Shown here one piece after another: positions 10,978 to 18,698 of a stretch of DNA of 64,000 bases. The number at the start of each line of letters is the position of its first letter. Positions within the stretch are counted from its first letter, which is position 1. The notes under the pieces were generated by a model. That model was not told the origin of the DNA and ran no database searches. It saw only the letters and a program-made list of their open reading frames with translations. The stretch covers positions 2,046,001-2,110,000 of the forward strand of contig NZ_CP147917.1 of NCBI RefSeq assembly GCF_039645965.1. Direction: 5' to 3'. The stretch is from Sulfurimonas sp. HSL3-2 (GTDB lineage Bacteria > Campylobacterota > Campylobacteria > Campylobacterales > Sulfurimonadaceae). The position numbers were made by a program, and so were the translations under genes.

Positions 10978-11020
10978 CTACATGTAAGATAATTTTTTGA
11001 AGAGTAAAACTTACATGTAG
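10978..11020. repeat. Inverted pair of TACATGTA motifs downstream of luxS
   Basis: CTACATGTAAG at 10978-10988 and its exact complement CTTACATGTAG at 11010-11020 form 11-base arms around 21 bases. The pair lies 15 bases past the luxS stop. Each arm holds a self-complementary octamer that recurs through the window. It could be an mRNA 3' stem-loop or a paired protein-binding site. No T tract typical of a terminator follows in the luxS direction. The remaining bases between the aminotransferase gene and luxS show nothing else clear. Confidence 0.7.
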
Positions 11021-11034
11021 AAGTGAGGTATATC

Positions 11035-11550
11035 TTATTTTGCTACTTTGACTAAAGACTCGTCAAGAGCTAACTCTTCGTTACTCATAATGCCGATCCC
11101 GCGATCTAGAACCTGTTTTGATATCGCATGTGCTTCTTCAAGTGAGTGCATTTTATATGTCCCGCATTGATAGATATTGAGCTCAGGTATCTCTTCTTGG
11201 TTTTTCACATTCAAGACATCCTGCATACTTTTTTCCCAAGCAGCCGCTACAGTCTTTTCATCAGGTGTCCCAAAAAGGCTCATATAAAAACCTGTTCTAC
11301 ATCCCATTGGAGAGATATCGATGATCTCTACATCATCGCTGTTTAAATGATCTCTCATAAACCCTGCGAACAGGTGTTCTAACGTGTGAATACCGCGAGA
11401 AGGGATATTGTCCTCGGCGTTCGGACGAGTAAAACGAAGGTCAAAAACCGTTACGTCGTCACCGCATTTACTTTTCATAGATTTTGCAAAACGTACCGCA
11501 GGTGCAGTCATCTTTGTATGATCGACTTTAAAACTGTCTAGTAATGGCAT
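11035..11550 (-). CDS. luxS: S-ribosylhomocysteine lyase (autoinducer-2 synthase)
   Basis: Splits S-ribosylhomocysteine into homocysteine and DPD, the AI-2 precursor, in the activated methyl cycle. The 171-residue protein shows the metal site HTLEH (His55, His59) and Cys129 in YQCGTYK. The catalytic Cys84 lies in MGCRTGFYM, so all key residues are present. Length is normal. It stands alone on its strand between the aminotransferase and the divergent uppP gene, and ends at the inverted TACATGTA pair. Confidence 0.97.
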   Translation of the reverse strand: MPLLDSFKVDHTKMTAPAVRFAKSMKSKCGDDVTVFDLRFTRPNAEDNIPSRGIHTLEHLFAGFMRDHLNSDDVEIIDISPMGCRTGFYMSLFGTPDEKTVAAAWEKSMQDVLNVKNQEEIPELNIYQCGTYKMHSLEEAHAISKQVLDRGIGIMSNEELALDESLVKVAK

Positions 11551-11613
11551 AGCATAATTCCTTGACTTATATTTTTAAAATCATAGCAAACCAATACTTA
11601 ATAAGTTTGGTGG

Positions 11614-11619
11614 TAGAAT
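11614..11619 (+). promoter_or_regulatory. Candidate -10 promoter element for uppP
   Basis: TAGAAT preceded by TGG gives an extended -10-like element 32 bases before the uppP start. No clear -35 box is seen, as is common in Campylobacterota promoters. Confidence 0.45.
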
Positions 11620-11650
11620 TTTACTTCTTAAAAATAAAGGCAGATATCAA

Positions 11651-12421
11651 ATGACGATTTTTGACTCAATAATATTAGGTATCGTAGAGGGGTTTACAGA
11701 GTTCTTACCCATCTCATCAACCGGCCATCTTATAGTAGTGAGCGACCTGCTTGGGATCAATCAGACAAGTGTTACAAAAGCTTATGAAGTGATCATCCAG
11801 TTTGCCGCCATACTTGCAGTCGTATTTAACTATAAAGACAAGTTCTCACCCAAACATATCTCTTTATGGGTCAAACTTTTTGTCGCATTTCTGCCTATCG
11901 GCATCATCGGATTTATCTTCTCACATCAGATAAAAGAGCTCTTTAGCGTGCATATAGTCGCCATCATGTTCATCCTAGGCGGTATCGTCTTTTTGATAGT
12001 CGAAAAGTTTTTCATCAAAGATGAGAGCAGACTTATCCAGGATGTCGAAGATGTGACGATGAAACAATCCCTTTTCATCGGGATCGCTCAGGTATTCGCG
12101 CTCATACCCGGAACCAGCCGTGCGGGTTCTACCATCATCGGAGCCCTACTGGTAGGACTTAGCAGAAAAGCAAGTGCAGAATTTAGTTTCCTGCTTGCGC
12201 TGCCCGTTATGAGTGCCGTGAGTGCGTATGATCTGTTAAAGCATTACAAAGAGTTCAGTGATGCGAACCTAGTAGTTTTACTTGTCGGATTTATAGTCGC
12301 TTTTATAGTCGCTTACCTGACAGTCAAGCTGTTCTTGAAGTTTTTGGACAGATTTACATTCGTCTCTTTTGGTATCTACCGCATCCTCTTCGGTATCACA
12401 TTGCTAACATTTTTCAACTAA
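11651..12421 (+). CDS. uppP: Undecaprenyl-diphosphatase
   Basis: An integral membrane enzyme that dephosphorylates undecaprenyl pyrophosphate to recycle the lipid carrier for peptidoglycan and other glycans. The 256 residues contain the signature [20 protein letters not shown] near the N-terminus and [15 protein letters not shown] in the second half, with about eight hydrophobic helices. The start ATG follows AAAGG. It is the only plus-strand gene here, and is followed by a structured intergenic stretch. Confidence 0.96.
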   Translation: MTIFDSIILGIVEGFTEFLPISSTGHLIVVSDLLGINQTSVTKAYEVIIQFAAILAVVFNYKDKFSPKHISLWVKLFVAFLPIGIIGFIFSHQIKELFSVHIVAIMFILGGIVFLIVEKFFIKDESRLIQDVEDVTMKQSLFIGIAQVFALIPGTSRAGSTIIGALLVGLSRKASAEFSFLLALPVMSAVSAYDLLKHYKEFSDANLVVLLVGFIVAFIVAYLTVKLFLKFLDRFTFVSFGIYRILFGITLLTFFN

Positions 12422-12444
12422 TGGAATAATTTTTGCTAAATCTG

Positions 12445-12471
12445 CTTTGAAACTGTTTTATCAGTTCAAAG
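12445..12471 (+). promoter_or_regulatory. Hairpin covering the Shine-Dalgarno of a small ORF
   Basis: CTTTGA-A-ACTG pairs with CAGTTCAAAG across the loop TTTTAT, a 10-bp stem with one bulged A. Its 3' arm overlaps the AAAGGAG ribosome site (12468-12474) of the small ORF at 12480. It may instead be a 3' stem of the uppP message, but no T tract follows. Confidence 0.5.
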
Positions 12472-12479
12472 GAGATGCC

Positions 12480-12572
12480 GTGCAAACTTGTATGGATTTT
12501 AGTTGTAAGCTTACAACTTTTATGCAACGTCTTGAAGTGTCGTTATATCGCTTAAGTCAAAAGTTTTTATGA
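12480..12572 (+). CDS. Candidate 30-residue small protein between uppP and rdgB
   Basis: A GTG start sits five bases after a strong AAAGGAG site and opens a 30-codon frame. The product has two cysteines near its N-terminus, an amphipathic C-terminal half and no recognisable family. Codons 8-13 contain a perfect 18-base palindrome (12501-12518, arms AGTTGTAAG/CTTACAACT). The frame ends 20 bases before the rdgB stop on the other strand. It could be a real small protein, a leader peptide, or the chance frame of a structured RNA. The ribosome site is the main support for translation. Confidence 0.4.
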   Translation: MQTCMDFSCKLTTFMQRLEVSLYRLSQKFL

Positions 12573-12592
12573 CAACCAGATAAGCAAGGATG

Positions 12593-13198
12593 CTATATGG
12601 TATGCTTTGAAATAGACCTCAAAACGGATTTTGTGTGTTTCAAAGCTTGCGATCTATGTGAAAGACCTTTTTTTGTCTCATCATCCAGTTCCCCTAACGT
12701 CTTCTTATAACCCTCAGGAATAAATATAGGATCATATCCAAATCCGTTCTCACCTCTTGGCTCTGTTATTACATCCCCGTACATCCAGCCGTGAATACTG
12801 AACTCTGCATCTTTTGTGACTATCGCTATCGCTGCCGTGTAGTGAGCCTTAGAACTTGTCAGTCCTTTTTCTTTTAAAGCATCTACCAGCTTATAAAGGT
12901 TATCTTTATCACTCGCATCTACTCCAGCATATCTGGCACTGTATATTCCCGGTTCACCGCCGAGTGCATCTACACTGATCCCGCTGTCATCAGCTATGAC
13001 TATAACATCTTTGTCATGCAAAGCTTCAAAAACTGCTCTTGCTTTTATAAGTGCATTCTCTTTAAAAGTGCTTCCGTTTTCCTCGATCTCAAAAGGTTCT
13101 ATAATGTCACTGTAAGCAACAACGTCCATATCTTCATAGATATGTTTTATCTCTCGTACTTTGCCTTTATTTGATGTTGCTAAAACCAGTTTCATCAT
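12593..13198 (-). CDS. rdgB: Non-canonical purine NTP pyrophosphatase (RdgB/HAM1)
   Basis: Hydrolyses dITP, ITP and XTP to keep deaminated purines out of DNA and RNA. The 201 residues begin KLVLATSNKGKVREIK, the nucleotide-binding start of the family. They contain the ENGSTFKENA motif, the ADDSGISVDALGGEPG active-site loop and the C-terminal SHRSQALK. Two ATGs in tandem follow AAGGAAG and either may be used. It is divergent from the MFS gene and convergent with uppP. Confidence 0.95.
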   Translation of the reverse strand: MMKLVLATSNKGKVREIKHIYEDMDVVAYSDIIEPFEIEENGSTFKENALIKARAVFEALHDKDVIVIADDSGISVDALGGEPGIYSARYAGVDASDKDNLYKLVDALKEKGLTSSKAHYTAAIAIVTKDAEFSIHGWMYGDVITEPRGENGFGYDPIFIPEGYKKTLGELDDETKKGLSHRSQALKHTKSVLRSISKHTI

Positions 13199-13266
13199 CT
13201 TCCTTATTTTTATCTTTAAAGTTTTTAACTTTTAAATCGTTTACATTCTATAAACTATTTGTGGAT

Positions 13267-13272
13267 TATAAT
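13267..13272 (+). promoter_or_regulatory. Candidate -10 element for the MFS transporter gene
   Basis: TATAAT in the context TGGATTATAAT lies 42 bases upstream of the ATG at 13315, in the divergent gap with rdgB. No convincing -35 box was seen. Confidence 0.5.
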
Positions 13273-13314
13273 TTGAAACTTCTTAATAGTTGATATATTT
13301 AATAAAGGTTTTTG

Positions 13315-14631
13315 ATGCTCAAAAAAGTACTTCCGTTATCCGGAATATTATCACTTCGTTTTTTAGGTCTCTTTTTAGTTCTTCCTGTTCTCTCGGTATA
13401 CGCTATGACACTAAACGGTGCGACACCGTTACTTGTCGGTATCATCGTAGGTGGATATGCTCTTACACAGGCGATATTTCAAGTCCCGTTTGGCTCTATG
13501 AGTGACAAGATAGGACGTAAGCCTACGATCCTCATTGGGCTTATCATCTTTTTGATCGGTTCTGTCATCTCTGCGATGAGTACAGATATCTACATGCTTA
13601 TGCTTGGACGTTTCTTGCAGGGTGCGGGCGCTATCGGCTCTGTTATCACTGCGATGATAAGCGACCTTGTAGAAGAGGAAGTACGCGGTAAAGCGATGGC
13701 TATGATGGGCGGTACGATCGCTCTTAGTTTCGCTCTTGCGATGGGACTCGGTCCTGTCATCGGTGCGCATTTCGGTGTAGATATCCTGTTTTGGATCACG
13801 GCCGTTTTAGCTGTGCTTGCAATGGTCCTTCTTTTTACGAAAGTCCCTACTCCTCCAAAGATAAAACATATCTACCATAACAGAACAAGAACTTCTGACA
13901 TCTTAAAAGATCCGAACCTTTTAAGTATGATCATCATCAACGGTATGCAAAAAGGTCTTATGACGATGGCGTTTGTCATCATCCCTATCATCCTCACTAG
14001 CGATAGTTTTCACTGGGCAAAGACAGACCTTTGGATGGCATACGTTCCTGCAATGATACTGGGACTTATAGCGATGGGACCTGCTGCGGTATTTGGCGAA
14101 AAACACAACAAACCTAAACAGATATTTTTGATCTCTATCGTGCTTTTTATCGCATCGTTTTTACTGATGGGTCTGACATCTTCAAGTGTTCTTTTTGTAG
14201 TAGGAGTAGTGAGTTTCTTTGTCGCGTTTAATATGATGGAGCCCCTCGTTCAGTCAATGATATCGAAGTTTGCAAAAGTACACCAAAAAGGTGCGGCTCT
14301 TGGCATCGCTAACTCGTTCGCTTACTTTATGACGTTTGTCGGCGGTACGGCTGCGGGTATGTTCTTAGACTTTTCCAACCGTGAAGTGTTAGGGTTAAGT
14401 GCAGCGGCGATAGCATTACTGTGGCTTTTATGGACACTGAAACTGCAAAACCCTACAAAACACTCTCATCTGTATGTCCCGCAAGAGCATGTAGATATGG
14501 ATAAGTTAAATGCTTTAGAACATGAGCATATTGCAGAGTGGTACATAAACGAGACGGAAAAACTTGTTATCGTGAAATATGTGAGTGAACAGCTTTCTAA
14601 AGAAGAGATAGAGGGTAAGATCCTAAAATAG
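13315..14631 (+). CDS. MFS transporter (YajR-like drug/solute exporter)
   Basis: A 438-residue, 12-helix major facilitator. The loop 2-3 signature is visible as FGSMSDKIGRKPTILIG and motif C-like glycines in GLGPVIGAHFG. The last 50 or so residues are soluble (EWYINETEKLVIVKYV), reminiscent of the small ferredoxin-like C-terminal domain of YajR; that comparison is inference. Substrate is unknown. The ATG at 13315 follows AAAGG, whereas an in-frame TTG one codon earlier is less likely. A promoter TATAAT lies upstream. Confidence 0.85.
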   Translation: MLKKVLPLSGILSLRFLGLFLVLPVLSVYAMTLNGATPLLVGIIVGGYALTQAIFQVPFGSMSDKIGRKPTILIGLIIFLIGSVISAMSTDIYMLMLGRFLQGAGAIGSVITAMISDLVEEEVRGKAMAMMGGTIALSFALAMGLGPVIGAHFGVDILFWITAVLAVLAMVLLFTKVPTPPKIKHIYHNRTRTSDILKDPNLLSMIIINGMQKGLMTMAFVIIPIILTSDSFHWAKTDLWMAYVPAMILGLIAMGPAAVFGEKHNKPKQIFLISIVLFIASFLLMGLTSSSVLFVVGVVSFFVAFNMMEPLVQSMISKFAKVHQKGAALGIANSFAYFMTFVGGTAAGMFLDFSNREVLGLSAAAIALLWLLWTLKLQNPTKHSHLYVPQEHVDMDKLNALEHEHIAEWYINETEKLVIVKYVSEQLSKEEIEGKILK

Positions 14632-14642
14632 GAAGCTCTTTA

Positions 14643-14697
14643 CAAAAAATCTGACAATGGAAGAGACGTTGTATTATGCAGCTCTTCCACCTCAGAT
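14643..14697 (-). terminator. Composite stem-loop terminator between convergent genes
   Basis: Two nested arm pairs, ATCTGA/TCAGAT outside and GGAAGAG/CTCTTCC inside, flank a 16-base loop. Read on the minus strand the stem is followed by six Ts, which makes it a good intrinsic terminator for the DUF3147 gene. It may also stop the MFS transcript from the other side. Confidence 0.75.
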
Positions 14698-15048
14698 CTA
14701 CATTTTAATCCCGAATCTTTCAACGATCAAGATCATCAGATAGTACGCTATTATCGTTAGTAAGATCGCAATTCCCATACTCGGGTAAAAGCTCATCCCT
14801 TTTTTAATCAGGAAAGGAAATACAAGAAACAGTGTCATCGACGGGGCGATCAGCCAGATGATCCTGTTTGAAAATGCTACTGCAGTATCGCTGCTTTGGG
14901 TATCTACATACATCCAAGTCATTGCTAGTATGGACACCAACGGTATCGCCGCTAAAAGTGCTCCTGCCAAACTGCTTCTTTTGCTTATTTCAGATATCAG
15001 GACGATCAGAACTGTTGTAATGATGAGTTTTACGATGTAGTAGTACAC
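14698..15048 (-). CDS. DUF3147 family membrane protein
   Basis: A 116-residue inner-membrane protein with about four hydrophobic helices that matches DUF3147 (ISEISKRSSLAGALLAAIPL is the conserved stretch). Function is unknown. The open frame continues 16 codons upstream, but the GTG at 15048 is chosen because AAGGAG lies four bases before it. It is transcribed alone toward the terminator at 14643-14697. The 83-base gap to moeA carries only a short TAGCTT/AAGCTA stem. Confidence 0.75.
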   Translation of the reverse strand: MYYYIVKLIITTVLIVLISEISKRSSLAGALLAAIPLVSILAMTWMYVDTQSSDTAVAFSNRIIWLIAPSMTLFLVFPFLIKKGMSFYPSMGIAILLTIIAYYLMILIVERFGIKM

Positions 15049-15131
15049 GGTTTCTCCTTGATGTTTGAGAGAGTGTTTTGAAGTTTTAGGTCTCAATAGC
15101 TTTTAAGCTAAAGAGGAGGAAGACAAGACTT

Positions 15132-16343
15132 TTACAGTCTGTCCAGCAGGATCACATGTACGAGCATTCCCTCTTCCAGATCCGTGTCTTCTTCACCTGT
15201 TATCATCAGTGCTGATTTGCTAAGCAGGTTTGTAAGGATAGCAGAAGTCCCCGCTTTTTTGTCTTTAAAATCGACCATTAAAGTTCCATCTTCATTAGTC
15301 AGGTTACAAGCGGTGAACTCTGTCTTTCTTGATTTTTTACGAAACGGTTCAGCTAACTTTGCCTCGACGATCGGTAGTTCCGGGTCCATTCCCAAGAAGC
15401 GGTAGATCAGAGGGATCGCATAAAGCAGTGCCGTGACCGTTGATGAGTATGCAAAGCCGGGAAGTGCTGCTATGAACTTGTTGTCTCGCTGTGCCAGCAT
15501 GATGTGTTGACCCGGTTTTATGTTTACACCTTTGTAAACGACTTCGGCACCAAGACGAGGGACGATGTCTTTTACAAAATCATAATCACCGACACTCACA
15601 CCGCCCGTCGAGATGACGATATCTGCACAGCTGAGTGCGTTTTCAAAACTCTCCATAATGGAGACTTTGTCATCTTTAACGACACCGAGCTGGATCACCT
15701 CTGCACCTGCGAGTTTTGCCATCGCTTCTATAGTGTAGTTGTTTGAACTTCTGATCTGTGTCGATGTCTTCGCATCTTCACCAATATCAAGTATCTCGCT
15801 TCCTGTAGATATGACGGCCACACGTGGTTTAACCGCGACTTTTACCATCACTTTGTTCAGCCCGGCCATAACGCCTATCTCAGTAAAAGAGATCTTTGAC
15901 CCTTTTTTGATAAGTACATCACCTGCATTATAACTCTCACCCACAGGACGGACACTCGATCCTATCTGTACGTACTCGTCTATGATGATCTCATCGCCCT
16001 CGACCGTGACGTTTTCTATCTGGATAAGTGTATCTGCACCCTCTGGCATTTTTGAACCTGTAAAAGTTTTGATGCAGTACCCGCTTGTCACGATTCTTCG
16101 CTCATCGCTTCCGGCAGGGTTATCTCCCAGTATCTTGATACGTCCGAGTTCCTGATCTTGCCCGATGATCGCATATCCGTCCATAGATGCCGTTGGAAAC
16201 TCCGGAGAAGGCGCCTGGGCTACTATATCTTCTGCCAAGATACGTCCAAGCGCATCGCTTAGAAAGATATTCTCAAAACGCAACGCTCCTACATGTAAGA
16301 GGTGAAGCATGTTTTGAGATGCTTCGTATGAAATAAAACTCAT
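15132..16343 (-). CDS. moeA: Molybdopterin molybdenumtransferase
   Basis: Inserts molybdate into adenylylated molybdopterin in the last step of molybdenum cofactor synthesis. The 403 residues show PEFPTASMDGYAI and PVGESYNAGDVLIKKG. The MoCF-fold signature appears as VISTGSEIL and ISTGGVSVGDYD, with PGQHIMLAQ and the conserved PGFAYSS near GNK-like residues. Length is typical. It overlaps moaE by four bases (ATGA), completing the moaD-moaE-moeA operon. Organisms of this group use the cofactor in periplasmic nitrate or formate enzymes. Confidence 0.95.
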   Translation of the reverse strand: MSFISYEASQNMLHLLHVGALRFENIFLSDALGRILAEDIVAQAPSPEFPTASMDGYAIIGQDQELGRIKILGDNPAGSDERRIVTSGYCIKTFTGSKMPEGADTLIQIENVTVEGDEIIIDEYVQIGSSVRPVGESYNAGDVLIKKGSKISFTEIGVMAGLNKVMVKVAVKPRVAVISTGSEILDIGEDAKTSTQIRSSNNYTIEAMAKLAGAEVIQLGVVKDDKVSIMESFENALSCADIVISTGGVSVGDYDFVKDIVPRLGAEVVYKGVNIKPGQHIMLAQRDNKFIAALPGFAYSSTVTALLYAIPLIYRFLGMDPELPIVEAKLAEPFRKKSRKTEFTACNLTNEDGTLMVDFKDKKAGTSAILTNLLSKSALMITGEEDTDLEEGMLVHVILLDRL

Positions 16344-16786
16344 TTACCTGCTCCTAAAAGTCCGCTGCCTGCAATGCGTGTCGATCTGTCTTTTGCGTAG
16401 ACTCTCTCACCGTTGATGATGTCATATTTCCAGATAGGTGCGCTTGCTTTAAAGTCTTCGACAAACTCCTCTATAAGTTCGAGTGCGACACGTCTTTTTG
16501 GAGAGAAAACTGCTGCGATATATGATGATGTATGAACCGGAACGTCACCTATGGAGTGAGCCATCACGACTTTGGCACCTCTTTGTTTTGCTTTTTCTTC
16601 CCAAGCTTTAAACCAACTCTCAAGTATAGGCTCATAGATATCGAAACTCAGTGCTTCAATGGAGTCTTCATCTCTTACTGTTCCGACAAAAGGGATATAT
16701 GCACCGTAATTGCTTATCGCTTCGGTCTCATACCATCTTTTTAAGATCTCAGGCACATCCAATGGACCGCTGTATAGCTCCAACAT
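16340..16786 (-). CDS. moaE: Molybdopterin synthase catalytic subunit
   Basis: Transfers sulfur from MoaD thiocarboxylate to precursor Z to make molybdopterin. The 148-residue protein contains AYIPFVGTVRDED, LSFDIYEP, the central MAHSIGDVPV and the catalytic region FSPKRRVALELIEEFV...APIWKYDI. The ATG at 16786 is preferred over an in-frame TTG two codons earlier. It lies two bases after the moaD stop and overlaps moeA by four bases at its end. Confidence 0.95.
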   Translation of the reverse strand: MLELYSGPLDVPEILKRWYETEAISNYGAYIPFVGTVRDEDSIEALSFDIYEPILESWFKAWEEKAKQRGAKVVMAHSIGDVPVHTSSYIAAVFSPKRRVALELIEEFVEDFKASAPIWKYDIINGERVYAKDRSTRIAGSGLLGAGK

Positions 16787-16788
16787 GA

Positions 16789-17010
16789 TCAACCGCCGCA
16801 GACAGGAGGCAGAAGTGAAATCTTATCTCCGTCGTTTAATTTTATTTCAAGTGATGATACAAGCATATCGTTAATCGCTACGGCGCTATTTGACAGCCAC
16901 TCTTTTAGTTCATCGTCTTGATTTAGGATATCGGCGACCTCTTTTAAAGTCTGTGCTTCCAGCTCTAGAGGCTCTTTTTGTATGGGACCTAAAAACTCTA
17001 CATGTACCAT
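16789..17010 (-). CDS. moaD: Molybdopterin synthase sulfur carrier subunit
   Basis: A 73-residue ubiquitin-fold protein ending in the required Gly-Gly (PPVCGG), whose C-terminus is charged with sulfur and donated through MoaE. Also visible is AVAINDMLV...LNDGDKISLLPPV, typical of MoaD/ThiS. First gene of the moaD-moaE-moeA operon. A TACATGTA octamer spans codons 2-4. The ATG start is clear. Confidence 0.93.
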   Translation of the reverse strand: MVHVEFLGPIQKEPLELEAQTLKEVADILNQDDELKEWLSNSAVAINDMLVSSLEIKLNDGDKISLLPPVCGG

Positions 17011-17058
17011 ATCTATTCCTTTGCTTTTTGTTAAAGCGATTATATCAAAAAATGTAGC

Positions 17059-17064
17059 TATAAT
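17059..17064 (+). promoter_or_regulatory. Candidate -10 element for mqnA
   Basis: TATAAT preceded by TGTAGC lies 36 bases before the TTG at 17100. Because this element overlaps the most upstream possible start (TTG at 17064), it supports the downstream start for mqnA. Confidence 0.5.
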
Positions 17065-17099
17065 TGCCTTACGTAAATCAACATCGGGAAATTTTTAAT

Positions 17100-17741
17100 T
17101 TGGTTTTTGGCAAAATAGAGTATCTTAATCTTTTACCTTTTCACGTATTTATGAAGCGATTTAGCAGATCAAGCAGAGAAAATATGACGATGGAATACAA
17201 AAAAAGTGTTCCCGCAAAAATAAATAACCTTTTTGAAAAAAGAATTGTTGACGCTGCTTTCATATCAAGTATAAAAGCAAAAAAATACAAATATGCAAAG
17301 CTTGGGATCATCGCAAAAAAAGAGGTCCTAAGCGTACTTGTGATCCCGCAGGATGACTATAAAAAAGATGTGGAATCCGCGACCTCGAATCTCCTTGCAA
17401 ATATTTTGGGTATCAAAGGCGAAGTCCTCATTGGCGATAAAGCGTTAAAGTATTATCTTAGCGGAGGACCGCACATTGATCTTGCCAAGGCTTGGAACGA
17501 TAAATATCATCTTCCATTTGTCTTTGCGCTGCTTGCATACCACAATCATCAAAGCCAGATAAAAAAGATCGAAAAACATTTTTCTAAGACAAGAGTCAAA
17601 ATACCAAGATATATCCTTGCACGTGCTTCTAAAAAGACAGGAATAAAAGAGGAAGAGATCCTAGACTACCTCAAGAGAATAAGTTACAAACTTGATAAAA
17701 AAGCTTCATTGGGACTTAGGAAATTTTATGCATTATCTTAA
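17100..17741 (+). CDS. mqnA: Chorismate dehydratase of the futalosine menaquinone pathway
   Basis: Makes 3-[(1-carboxyvinyl)oxy]benzoate from chorismate, the entry step of futalosine-dependent menaquinone synthesis, which Campylobacterota use. The protein starts with VFGKIEYLNLLPFHVFMKR, the conserved MqnA opening. It has the periplasmic-binding-protein-like fold of the family, with SVPAKINNLFEKRIVDAAFIS and PFVFALLAYH. The TTG at 17100 is chosen (213 residues): homologues begin at this point, a GGGAA site lies upstream, and the promoter overlaps the earlier TTG. MqnD is encoded at 25.6 kb. Confidence 0.88.
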   Translation: MVFGKIEYLNLLPFHVFMKRFSRSSRENMTMEYKKSVPAKINNLFEKRIVDAAFISSIKAKKYKYAKLGIIAKKEVLSVLVIPQDDYKKDVESATSNLLANILGIKGEVLIGDKALKYYLSGGPHIDLAKAWNDKYHLPFVFALLAYHNHQSQIKKIEKHFSKTRVKIPRYILARASKKTGIKEEEILDYLKRISYKLDKKASLGLRKFYALS

Positions 17742-17765
17742 ACAATTTAGTTATAATCTAAATAC

Positions 17766-18698
17766 ATGAAATATATATTATTAATCTTTTTCGCCATATC
17801 GAATATTGTTTATGCAGCGGAGCCTATCTCTCCTATCCCTTGTAAAGTGACCTATGACCAACAAAAAGCCCTGCTCGGCTACCGTTTGTTTATAGATACG
17901 ACTCTCTCAAGCGACAGGACTACCTCTTGTTTAAGCTGTCACGATATCTTTGAAGCTGGCGGTGCAGATAAAAATGTCGTATCCATAGGCGTAAAACACA
18001 GAATGGGCAATATTCAGTCTCCGACAGTTTTAAACGCATGCTACAACTTCAAGCAGTTTTGGAACGGCAGAGCAAAAAGCCTTGCTGAACAAGCTTCGGG
18101 ACCGATTCACAATCCACTTGAGATGGATATGAACGCTTCAAAAGTAGAAAAAAGACTAAACGCTTCAAAAGAGTATAAAAAACTGTTTTATGCGGTATAT
18201 GAAACCGACTCTATTAAATTCTCACAAGTCATCGATGCGATCGTAGAATTTGAAAAAGCCCTTGTTACGCCTAACTCAAAGTTCGACAGATATCTAAACG
18301 GAGAGAACACCTTAAGTAAAAAAGAGATCGAGGGATATAACCTCTTCAAGCAGATAGGTTGTATAACCTGCCATAACGGTGTCAATATCGGCGGGAATGC
18401 GATGCAGAAGTTCGGTCTGTTTCAAGAGTATAAAAATGCCCGTCCATACCCCGATCTTTACTCTATCACGAAAGACCCTGCTTATAAAAATGTATTTAAG
18501 GTCCCAACGCTGAGAAACATCGCACTAACAGCACCCTATCTTCACGACGGATCTGCAAAAGATCTAAAAGATGTAGTCGAGCAGATGGCAAAGTATCAGC
18601 TGGGGACGAAACTCTCCGATGATGAGATAGATAAGATCATCCTCTTTCTTCAAACTTTAAACGGTCAGACTCCAAAGATATTGAGCCAAAAGCTATGA
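17766..18698 (+). CDS. Di-haem cytochrome c peroxidase (CcpA/MauG family)
   Basis: A periplasmic enzyme that reduces hydrogen peroxide using cytochrome c. The 310 residues have a signal peptide cut near YAAEP. The first haem site is CLSCH (Cys55, Cys58, His59), followed by DIFEAGGADKN. The second is CITCH (Cys199, Cys202, His203). KVPTLRNIALTAPYLHDGS with a His-Asp pair follows, as usual in the family. It follows mqnA by 24 bases and its stop overlaps the start of a GGDEF-EAL gene (ATGA). A MauG-type function is possible but less likely. Confidence 0.92.
   Translation: MKYILLIFFAISNIVYAAEPISPIPCKVTYDQQKALLGYRLFIDTTLSSDRTTSCLSCHDIFEAGGADKNVVSIGVKHRMGNIQSPTVLNACYNFKQFWNGRAKSLAEQASGPIHNPLEMDMNASKVEKRLNASKEYKKLFYAVYETDSIKFSQVIDAIVEFEKALVTPNSKFDRYLNGENTLSKKEIEGYNLFKQIGCITCHNGVNIGGNAMQKFGLFQEYKNARPYPDLYSITKDPAYKNVFKVPTLRNIALTAPYLHDGSAKDLKDVVEQMAKYQLGTKLSDDEIDKIILFLQTLNGQTPKILSQKL

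Noticed and set aside
13429-13770. Minus-strand open frame of 113 codons inside the MFS gene
   Set aside because: It lies fully antisense to membrane-protein codons; the His/Arg/Asp-rich translation is typical of such shadows.
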